Source of the DNA: Rhodoferax fermentans
GTDB lineage: Bacteria > Pseudomonadota > Gammaproteobacteria > Burkholderiales > Burkholderiaceae_C
Direction of reading: 5' to 3'
DNA: 64,000 nt
NCBI RefSeq assembly: GCF_002017865.1
Contig: NZ_MTJN01000002.1
Coordinates: 868,001 to 932,000 of the forward strand
The notes under the pieces: generated by a model
Told to the model about the DNA's origin: nothing
The model's input: only the letters and a program-made list of their open reading frames with translations
The model's database searches: none
Part shown: positions 43,061 to 50,900 of the stretch, in pieces
Layout: every line of letters starts with the position of its first letter
Numbering within the stretch: the stretch's first letter is position 1
Position numbers and translations under genes: made by a program

Positions 43061-43966
43061 TCAAGCGGAGATGCTTTGGGGGGTTGCGCTCTGTTGGCTC
43101 CGATACTCGGCAAAGGCGGCACTGGGCACCAGCCGTTCAGCCTCCCGATGCACCAGCTGCTGCAACAAACCACGGTGAGAGCACTGGGGGATGCAGTCAA
43201 CAGCCTGCTCAATGAGCGACTGAAAATGCGCCATAGCGCCATCCAGACCGAGTTCACTGGCGGCACTGGGGCGAGCGTGCAAAGCGTCCTGCCCGACAGG
43301 TTTACCCATCAAAATCACCTGCCCCATGACATCACGGATGTCATCGGCCACTTGGTAGGCCTCGCCCAGATTGGCACCCAAAGCCGCCCACGGGCTGGCA
43401 TCACTGGCACACGACAAAGCCCCCGCGCAGGTGGCCGCCACAAACAGGGCACCGGTTTTGGCACGCTGGTATTGGCCCAGGTCTGCTTTGACCTCACATT
43501 CCCAGGCCTGCCCCGCCACAATGCCCGAGGGCAAGCCAACACCCGCGCTCAGGTTCTGCATCAAGGCCACTAGGCGATCCGGATAGGCTTGACCGGCATT
43601 GAGCAAAACTTGGTAGGCCATCACAATCAAGGCGTCGCCCGCCAACAATGCCAAGGGCTCCCCAAAGGCTTTGTGCACCGTTGGCCTGCCGCGGCGGATA
43701 TCTGCGTTGTCAAAGGTTGGCATGTCGTCATGCACCAGAGATGCGCAATGCATTAACTCGACCGCACAGGCCGCAGCATCCGTCAGCTCCACGGCGTCTT
43801 CACCACACGCCATGGCCACCGACAGGACCAACTGGGGTCGCACCCTGGCACCACCCGAGAAAACCGCATGGCGCATGGCCTCCACCAGCCTGGGGGGGGC
43901 ACCCGAGCCAACGGCTCTGCCAAAGTGAAATTCCAGGGCGTTCTCAGCGCGCTTCAACAAATCCAT
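43061..43966 (-). CDS. crtE: Geranylgeranyl diphosphate synthase
   Basis: CrtE makes geranylgeranyl diphosphate for both carotenoids and the bacteriochlorophyll tail. Both Asp-rich motifs are present: LVHDDMPTFD near residues 77-86 and QVADDIRDVMG near residue 220. The ATG at 43966 has a GAGG site and gives 301 residues; the frame is open to 44029, but that stretch contains the promoter and an operator. It heads the crtEF run. Confidence 0.94.
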   Translation of the reverse strand: MDLLKRAENALEFHFGRAVGSGAPPRLVEAMRHAVFSGGARVRPQLVLSVAMACGEDAVELTDAAACAVELMHCASLVHDDMPTFDNADIRRGRPTVHKAFGEPLALLAGDALIVMAYQVLLNAGQAYPDRLVALMQNLSAGVGLPSGIVAGQAWECEVKADLGQYQRAKTGALFVAATCAGALSCASDASPWAALGANLGEAYQVADDIRDVMGQVILMGKPVGQDALHARPSAASELGLDGAMAHFQSLIEQAVDCIPQCSHRGLLQQLVHREAERLVPSAAFAEYRSQQSATPQSISA

Positions 43967-43981
43967 AGGGCCTCGCTTTTG

Positions 43982-43999
43982 TGTCACATTAGCTTGACA
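43982..43999. promoter_or_regulatory. PpsR/CrtJ-type operator, crtE-proximal
   Basis: TGTCACATTAGCTTGACA is a perfect TGT-N12-ACA site between the crtE promoter -10 box and the crtE ATG. Together with 44032-44049 it makes two perfect sites in this gap, the densest occurrence in the window. Confidence 0.72.
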
Positions 44000-44009
44000 T
44001 TTGTGCAGC

Positions 44010-44037
44010 ACTATATATAAGCGCCGCAACTTGTCAA
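44010..44037 (-). promoter_or_regulatory. Sigma-70-type promoter for crtEF
   Basis: On the minus strand TTGACA (44037-44032), a 16-base spacer and TATAGT (44015-44010) form a good promoter. The crtE ATG is 44 bases downstream of the -10 box. The -35 box lies inside the operator at 44032-44049. Confidence 0.6.
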
Positions 44038-44049
44038 CAAATATTTACA
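44032..44049. promoter_or_regulatory. PpsR/CrtJ-type operator, distal crtE site
   Basis: TGTCAACAAATATTTACA is a perfect TGT-N12-ACA palindrome overlapping the crtE -35 box. It may also affect the divergent B12-domain regulator starting at 44292. The remaining 240 bases up to that gene hold a 44-codon open frame of doubtful status and no other clear signal. Confidence 0.75.
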
Positions 44050-44291
44050 CATTTTTATTGTGCCTACTCTGTTCTGAGCGAGACAAGGGCTCGCTGTCAT
44101 GGTTGACAAAGCAAAGCAGAGCCCCAATACCCACAGAACGTTTCATGACAATACTTTCTTTCAAGATGCTGACTTGATTTTTGAGGTAGCCCTAAGCAAA
44201 CAATGGGGTTACTATCTCCAGCGTCCGGCATGAATTCGTTTCCAGTCAAGTCCACCTGACGCTGTCAGCGCGGCAACCTACAGAGAGCAAC

Positions 44292-45128
44292 ATGTTGAAC
44301 AGTGCTATCCGTTTATCGGTACCCCGTGTGCCCATCAGGCCCGTCAACCCTGTGACAGAAGATGTGTGCGCAGGCTCCCTGCGCAGTGTGATCGAGAGCC
44401 AGATCATCCCGCGGCTTCTGGAGGCCCACCCGCGACCCGGGGCTGCCAACGCACAGCACTTCAAACTCGCTTACCAGCCTCTGCAAGCCGAGATCGCCGC
44501 CTTTGCCGAGTTATGTGTGTCCCGTGGCTCCGACGAAGTGCTTGAGTTCATCGAAAAGCTGCTGCTGGACCACGTTGACAACGACAGCATTTTTTTGAAC
44601 TTGATCGCGCCCGCTGCCCGCCACCTGGGTTTGATGTGGGAATCTGAACGTGCCGATTTCAGCCAGGTCACCATGGGGCTGCTGCGCATGCACCAAATCA
44701 CCCACCGAATTGGCTACGAGTACCAAAGTGGCCCGCAAAAGGCGGGTGTGTCCAAGCGGGTGATGCTGGCCTCGGCACCTGGGTCACAACACATCCTGGG
44801 CTTGGCCATGGTGTCTGAGTTTTTCCGCAAAGACGGCTGGCAGGTTGTCATTGAAGTGGCTGGCACGCCCACCCAACTCTGCCATGCCGCACAAAATGAA
44901 TGGTTTGACCTGATTGGCCTGTCGGTGGGTGTGACAGAGCAGCTCAACCATCTTCCCGACCTGATTTCTGACATAAAAAGGCAATCACGCAACCCCAACA
45001 TCCCCGTGCTGTTGGGCGGCCCGGTCTTTTCTGCGTCTGATCTCAGCGCCGAGAGTCTGGGCGCTGACGGCATTTCCACAGATGCCATCGAAGGGGTTCA
45101 GCTGGCGTCGTTGCTGGTGGGCACTTAA
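44292..45128 (+). CDS. Second B12-binding PpaA/AerR-like regulator, divergent from crtE
   Basis: A 278-residue protein with a helical N-terminal part and a C-terminal B12-binding (SCHIC-like) domain. It keeps the H-x-x-G motif in APGSQHILG, followed by MVSEFFRKDGWQVVIE, and ends with VLLGGPVFSASDLSAESLGADG. It is clearly homologous to the AerR-like protein at 10136-10834 but has an extra N-terminal region of about 50 residues. Location next to crtEF and the PpsR sites suggests control of photosynthesis genes; whether it binds PpsR or another partner is unknown. Confidence 0.85.
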   Translation: MLNSAIRLSVPRVPIRPVNPVTEDVCAGSLRSVIESQIIPRLLEAHPRPGAANAQHFKLAYQPLQAEIAAFAELCVSRGSDEVLEFIEKLLLDHVDNDSIFLNLIAPAARHLGLMWESERADFSQVTMGLLRMHQITHRIGYEYQSGPQKAGVSKRVMLASAPGSQHILGLAMVSEFFRKDGWQVVIEVAGTPTQLCHAAQNEWFDLIGLSVGVTEQLNHLPDLISDIKRQSRNPNIPVLLGGPVFSASDLSAESLGADGISTDAIEGVQLASLLVGT

Positions 45129-45301
45129 TACGCTCTGATCCTGCGGGGGGTGTGCAAACCCTGGAGCGCCAGAAGCGCGCAGGGAGCACAAGGTCAAACA
45201 CCTGCACAGGCGGGTACCCACAGCCAGGACACGTAAACTGGCTGGTTCCTGCTTGCATCTATGCGGTGGTATCACCGACCCCATGAACAGCCCTCTGCCC
45301 C

Positions 45302-47077
45302 ATGACTGAGACCGTCTCCCCCGCATCCAGCCCGACATCACTCTCCGGCCTCCTGCCCTTCTTGCGGCCCTACCGTCTGCGCATCGGCCTGGCCCTGGTG
45401 TTTTTGATACTGGCGGCCGCCAGCACGCTGGCCTTTCCATGGGCACTGCGCAGCCTGATCGACAGCGGCCTGGTCCAGACCGACCCCGGTGAACGCATGA
45501 TGGCGATGCGCGACCATTTTGCTTTGCTGTTCGGGGTTGCAGTGGCATTGGGGGTGTTCTCGGCGGCGCGCTTTTACATGGTGAGCTGGCTGGGCGAGCG
45601 CATCAGCGCCGACCTGCGCAACGCCGTTTACAGCCATGTGTTGCAACAAAGCCCGGAGTTTTTCGAAACCACCCAGACGGGCGAGGTGCTGTCGCGCCTG
45701 TCGGCTGACACCACGCTGGTGCAGACGGTGGTCGGTTCCTCACTGAGCCAGGGCCTGCGCAACCTGGTGATGGGCCTGGGCGCCCTGGGTATTTTGGTGT
45801 GGACCAACCCGCTGGTGATGGCCCAGGTGCTGCTGATGCTGGCCCTGATTGTGGTGCCGGCGGCGGCGTTTGGACGCCGGGTACGCAAACTCTCGCGCGA
45901 CAGCCAGGACCGGGCGGCCGACTCCAGTGCCATGGCAGCAGAGGTACTCAACGCGATCCCGGTGGTGCAAAGTTATACCGCCGAAGGCCGGGAGACAAGG
46001 CGCTTCACCCAGGCCACCGAAACCGCGTTTGAGGTGGCAGTGCGGCGCACCCGCACCCGCTCGGGCCTGGTGGCTTTTATCATTGTCGCCACCTCAGCCG
46101 CGCTGCTCTGGGGCTTGTACCAGGGCACACAGGCGGTGCTGGCTGGGCGCATTTCGGCAGGACATCTGGGCCAAACCGTGGTCTATGTGATCATTTTGGC
46201 CAGTGCTTTTGCGGTGCTGAGCGAGGTGTATGGCGATTTGTTACGTGCCGCCGGTGCGACTGAGCGGCTGATGGAGCTGCTGGCCAGCCAGTCACCCATC
46301 ACTTCACCATCAAATCCGGCTGTAGCCCTTATATACAAAGAGGGCAGCGCTATTACTTTTGAGAACATCACTTTTCATTACCCGTCGCGGCCGAATCAGG
46401 CGGCGTTGCGTGGTTTTTCATTACACGTCAGCGCGGGGCAGACCGTGGCTCTGGTCGGGCCCAGCGGCGCGGGTAAAAGCACGGTGTTTCAGCTGCTGCT
46501 GCGGTTTTACGACACCCAGGAAGGCCGCATCTTGCTCGATGGTGTGGCCACACGAGAACTGTCCTTGCAGGACTTGCGCCAGCACATTGGCATCGTGCCG
46601 CAAGATGCGGTGGTTTTCTCCACCAGTGCGCTCGAGAACATTCGGTATGGCCGACCGGATGCCACAGATACCGAGGTCAAGGCGGCGGCCGTGGCGGCGT
46701 TTGCCGATGGCTTCATCACCAAGCTGCCCCAGGGCTATGACACCTTCCTGGGTGAACGGGGCGTGCGCCTGAGCGGCGGGCAACGCCAGCGTATCGCCAT
46801 TGCTCGCGCCATCTTGAAGAACCCACCCCTGCTGCTGCTGGACGAAGCCACCAGCGCACTGGACGCCGAGAGTGAACGCATGGTGCAGGCGGCGTTGGAG
46901 TCCGCCATGCGTGGCCGCACCACCCTGGTGATTGCGCACCGACTGGCAACGGTGCAAAAAGCCGACCGGATTGTGGTGATTGATGCGGGTCAGCTGGTGG
47001 AACAGGGTACCCACAACGAACTGGTGGCCTTGGGTGGGGTCTACGCCGGACTGGCGGCACTGCAATTCCATGCATGA
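45302..47077 (+). CDS. ABC exporter, fused permease/ATPase (MsbA/ABCB type)
   Basis: A 591-residue half-transporter: six transmembrane helices (about residues 20-310), then an ATPase domain with Walker A GPSGAGKST (about residue 390), signature LSGGQRQRIAIARA and Walker B LLLLDEATSALD. The H-loop His is in VIAHRLATV. The closest type is the MsbA/ABCB-like lipid or drug exporter family common next to lipid or stress genes; the substrate cannot be named. The linker at about residues 337-357 has unusual AT-rich codons. It is 173 bases after the regulator gene; that gap holds a 7-bp inverted repeat (about 45222-45245) and no gene. Confidence 0.9.
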   Translation: MTETVSPASSPTSLSGLLPFLRPYRLRIGLALVFLILAAASTLAFPWALRSLIDSGLVQTDPGERMMAMRDHFALLFGVAVALGVFSAARFYMVSWLGERISADLRNAVYSHVLQQSPEFFETTQTGEVLSRLSADTTLVQTVVGSSLSQGLRNLVMGLGALGILVWTNPLVMAQVLLMLALIVVPAAAFGRRVRKLSRDSQDRAADSSAMAAEVLNAIPVVQSYTAEGRETRRFTQATETAFEVAVRRTRTRSGLVAFIIVATSAALLWGLYQGTQAVLAGRISAGHLGQTVVYVIILASAFAVLSEVYGDLLRAAGATERLMELLASQSPITSPSNPAVALIYKEGSAITFENITFHYPSRPNQAALRGFSLHVSAGQTVALVGPSGAGKSTVFQLLLRFYDTQEGRILLDGVATRELSLQDLRQHIGIVPQDAVVFSTSALENIRYGRPDATDTEVKAAAVAAFADGFITKLPQGYDTFLGERGVRLSGGQRQRIAIARAILKNPPLLLLDEATSALDAESERMVQAALESAMRGRTTLVIAHRLATVQKADRIVVIDAGQLVEQGTHNELVALGGVYAGLAALQFHA

Positions 47078-47098
47078 CGGCATGGCATTTGAAAGTGA

Positions 47099-47127
47099 TT
47101 GAACATCAGGCTCAAGACTTGTAAACT
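47099..47127 (+). promoter_or_regulatory. Putative promoter of the two-gene GRLLN cassette
   Basis: TTGAAC (47099-47104), 17 bases, then TAAACT (47122-47127) make a reasonable sigma-70 match, 28 bases before the ATG of the 64-codon gene. It starts just after the ABC transporter stop, so the cassette can be an independent unit. Confidence 0.45.
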
Positions 47128-47155
47128 GACCCTCTGACTGCGACAGGAGTACACC

Positions 47156-47350
47156 ATGGAAATTTCAAGCACCCGGACGTCACCCACGCAATCCACCCAA
47201 CAGCCCACGCAGCTACAAAAAACAAAGCAAACAAGCGAGCAGGAACAAGGGCAGAAGGCAGAAACAAAGCCTGCCGAGACACCGCCTCCCAAACCTGTGG
47301 TCAACACCCAGGGTCAAACCACCGGGCGACTGCTCAACGTCACGGCCTGA
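47156..47350 (+). CDS. Small polar protein of unknown function ending in GRLLNVTA
   Basis: I do not recognise this 64-residue protein. It is almost wholly polar (Thr, Gln, Lys, Glu, Pro), without a hydrophobic segment or Cys, and is probably disordered. Its ATG follows a good AGGAG site. The C-terminus, TTGRLLNVTA, closely matches the C-terminus of the next gene (TTGRLLNTSA), although the rest is unrelated. The two genes are 24 bases apart. The shared tail could be a recognition or docking signal; this is inference. Confidence 0.6.
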   Translation: MEISSTRTSPTQSTQQPTQLQKTKQTSEQEQGQKAETKPAETPPPKPVVNTQGQTTGRLLNVTA

Positions 47351-47374
47351 TTACCACCCAGCACAGGTGCCATC

Positions 47375-47863
47375 ATGGCCGCCTTGGCAGCCACCAACAG
47401 TGCCACACCGTCGTTGCAGTCCACGCTGCTCAAAAGCCGTGTGCAACAGGCCAGGCGTGAGGCCGACCAAGCCGAAGCCAACGCCGAAAACCTGCGTTTA
47501 CAAGCAGAAGAACAAGACCGGCTAGTGCAGCAAGCACGCCAGCGGGCACAAAACTTTGAGAAACAGGCACAAACAGCCCCCAGCGCCACCCCAGCAGCCT
47601 CCAAACAAATCACCACACAGGTGAAGAGTGAGCCCACCTACGAAAACACTTTGGCGGGTGTCTTTCAGTTGGGCAAACCGATCCTGGAGGTCGACCTGTC
47701 CAACACCCAGAAAAACATCGTGAACGGCAGCCTGTTCACACTGGCGGCACAGACCTGGGCAAGCCAAGCGTCACCCTCGCTTGCCCTGCAAAAAAACTAC
47801 AGCCAACAAGCGCAAACAACGCCTGAGAAAACCACGGGGCGTTTGCTCAACACCTCGGCCTGA
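47375..47863 (+). CDS. Coiled-coil protein of unknown function ending in GRLLNTSA
   Basis: An unrecognised 162-residue protein. Residues about 18-70 form a strongly charged helical, coiled-coil-like region (SRVQQARREADQAEANAEN and onward). A Pro/Ala/Thr linker follows, then a segment NTLAGVFQLGKPILEVDLSN and a second polar part. No signal peptide or membrane helix is seen. The C-terminus TTGRLLNTSA repeats that of the gene before it. The ribosome site (CAGG) is weak, so it may depend on translation of the upstream gene. Confidence 0.6.
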   Translation: MAALAATNSATPSLQSTLLKSRVQQARREADQAEANAENLRLQAEEQDRLVQQARQRAQNFEKQAQTAPSATPAASKQITTQVKSEPTYENTLAGVFQLGKPILEVDLSNTQKNIVNGSLFTLAAQTWASQASPSLALQKNYSQQAQTTPEKTTGRLLNTSA

Positions 47864-47886
47864 CCCGGCTGTTCATGTGCCGTCAC

Positions 47887-47909
47887 GGCCTGCGACTCCT
47901 GAGCAGGTC
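47887..47909. terminator. Possible bidirectional hairpin between convergent genes
   Basis: GGCCTGC and GCAGGTC pair (7 bp, one G-T) around a 9-base loop in the 54-base gap between the coiled-coil gene and the convergent glutamate dehydrogenase gene. No T-run follows on either strand, so this is only a candidate transcription end point. Confidence 0.3.
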
Positions 47910-47917
47910 ACAACACA

Positions 47918-50900
47918 TCAGGCCAAATGCCGCAACTCCCGCAAGGCCACCGAGACCGGAGCCAGATCTGGCGCTTGTGCCCCGATGGTCTGCAACAACT
48001 GGCGCAAACGTCCGATTTGGCCAGCATGCCGTGCCGACCAATCGTCCACGCTGGTGTGCCGCGTCAACACGGTCTGGGTGATCTGCCCCGCCATGGCATA
48101 AATGTCGTCTCGGGCACTGCTGCGCGCCTGGGTCTGCCACAGGGTATCTGTCGGCAAGCGGTTGATTTGTGTGCGCCAACCCGACAAATCCAGTGTGACC
48201 GCCACCGCAAAATAGGTTCGGGCGGCCTGTTCCAGCGGGATATGGGCCGACGCACTGAGGTCCACCAGATCCAGGGCAGGAAACGCAAACTCGAGCGATG
48301 TCAGACGTCGCGCCAGATCAACGGCCACACCCTGGTCCACCCACTCCTGTGTCATCTGTTGCCAGACCTGTTGGGTGGCCTCAGGCAACCAGTCGTCCAG
48401 GTGTGCACGCAACTCACTGGCACCCGGTTGGTAACGTGTAATCAGAGTCGGCAGATCAGTCGCCTTGTCACGTTTGCGCAGCATCCAGCGTGACGCACGT
48501 TTGGCAATCGACATCAGCTTGCCTAACAAATCCAGCTGCAGGGCGCTGGGAATCTGGGCGTCCAGAGTGTCAATCTGGTCCCACAGCGTTTCCAGGTCAA
48601 AGATTTCTCGCGCCAAGGTATAGGCGCGCACCACATCAGCGGTCTTGGCGGCAGCTTCTGCAGCCAGGAAATTGACAAAGGTCGCGCCCATGCGGTTGAC
48701 CAAGGTGTTGGTCACATGGGTGGCGATGATCTCGCGCTTGAGGGGGTGCGAGGCTATGGCAGCGCTGAATTTTTCTGTCAGAACTTTCGGGAAATAAGCT
48801 TGCAGTGAACGGTTGAAAAACAGGTCGTCTGGCAGGTCACTGACAATCAAATCGTTGAACACAGCAATCTTGGCATAGGCCAGCAACACCGCGTTCTCAG
48901 GAGCGCTCAGTCCTGTTGCTGCAGCACGGCGCAGCCTGATCTCTTCGTCCGTGGGCAAAAACTCGATGGCTCGGTCCAGCCGACCAGACCCCTCGAGCCA
49001 CTGCATGAGCCGTTGTTGACCATCCAGGAAATAACTGGGGCGATGGCAGGCCACATCCAAGGCCTGGGTTTGGTAATAGTTGTCCGCCAGCACCAAATGG
49101 CCGACTTCCTCGGTCATGGAGGCCAGCAGATCGTTGCGCTGCTTGAGGGTCATGTCCCCCGCCTCAAGCACCCGGTCCAGCAGGATCTTGATGTTGACCT
49201 CATGGTCCGAACAGTCCACCCCAGCCGAGTTGTCGATGGCATCGGTGTAGATCAGGCCACCTTTTTGGGCATACTCAATACGCCCGTTCTGGGTACACCC
49301 GAGGTTGCCCCCTTCCACCAGCACTTTGCAACGCAACTCCGAGCCATTCACGCGGAAAGCGTCACCGGCTTTGTCACCGGCCTGGGCATGGGTTTCTCGG
49401 GAAGATTTGACATAAGTGCCAATGCCGCCGTTGTAGATCAGATCCACCGGTGCCTTGAGCAAGGCATTGAGAAGCTCGACCGGTGACAGCTCTTGAACCG
49501 GTATCCCCAGAACAGCCTGAGCGGCCACCGACAGCCTGATGGACTTGGCGCCGCGTGAATACACACCGCCACCGTCCGAGATCAAGGCCTTGTCATAGTC
49601 GTCCCAGCTGGATCGGGCCAGGCCAAACAGGCGTCGGCGCTCGGCAAAACTGGCAGCCACATCGGGACTCGGGTCGATGAAGATATGCCGATGGTCAAAC
49701 GCAGCCACCAGCCGGATGTGTTCGGACAACAGCATGCCATTGCCAAACACATCACCGGACATGTCACCGATGCCGACCACGGTGAACGGCGTGGTTTGGG
49801 TGTTGATGCCCAACGAGCGGAAATGCCGTTTGGTCGATTCCCAGGCCCCTCGCGCGGTGATCCCCATCTTTTTGTGGTCATACCCCACCGAGCCACCCGA
49901 GGCAAAGGCATCCCCCAGCCAGAACCCGTAGTCAGCAGACAGGCTGTTGGCAATGTCCGAAAAACTCGCCGTGCCCTTGTCCGCCGCGACCACCAGATAC
50001 GGGTCATCCGGGTCATGGCGAACCACCCGCTCTGGCGCCACCACCTGACCTTGGACCAGGTTGTCGGTCAGGTCCAGCAAACCCGAGAGGAAGAGGCGGT
50101 AACACGCGATACCCTCGGCCAGGGTGGCGTCACGGTCAGACGGACTAGGCGCCGCCTTGAGCACAAAACCACCTTTCGAGCCGACCGGCACAATCACCGT
50201 GTTTTTGACGTGTTGCGCCTTGACCAGCCCCAATATCTCGGTACGGAAGTCCTCGCGCCGGTCTGACCAGCGGATGCCGCCACGCGCCACCTTGCCGTGG
50301 CGCAGATGCACCCCCTCAAAACGCGGGGCGTAGACCCAGATCTCATGCTGTGGCTTGGGCTCGGGCACACCCGGCATCTTTTTCGGCTCGAACTTGAAGC
50401 TCAGATAAGGCTTGTGGAGCCCATCCACCGTGGTCTGCCAGGCATTGGTGCGAACCGTTGACAACATGCTGTTGTAAAACTGGCGGATAACGCGGTCTTC
50501 TTCCAGGCTGGCCACCTCACCGAGCAAACGTTCAATGTGCTCTGACAGGCCTTGCTGGGCCGCGTCGCGGTCTCCCGCCAGATCGGGGTCAAAACGTGTG
50601 GCAAACAGATCAAAAAGCAGCTGGGTAAGTGCTGCGTTTTTGCGCAGTGTGGTCTCGATGTAGGCCTGGCTGAAGGCAAATCCAAGCTGACGGAAGTAGC
50701 GCGTGTAGGCGCGCAACACCGAGATGGCTCGACCGTCCAGCAGGGTGACCAGCACCAGTTGGTTCAACCGATCACTATCAAATTCGTTGTACCACACCCT
50801 TAGAAACAAAGACTCGAAGCGTTCTTTGATGGTGGAGAAGTCGGTGTTGTCGGGTAACTGCAGGCCCAGGTCGTGAATCCAGAAGTGGCGCTGTGCCCCC

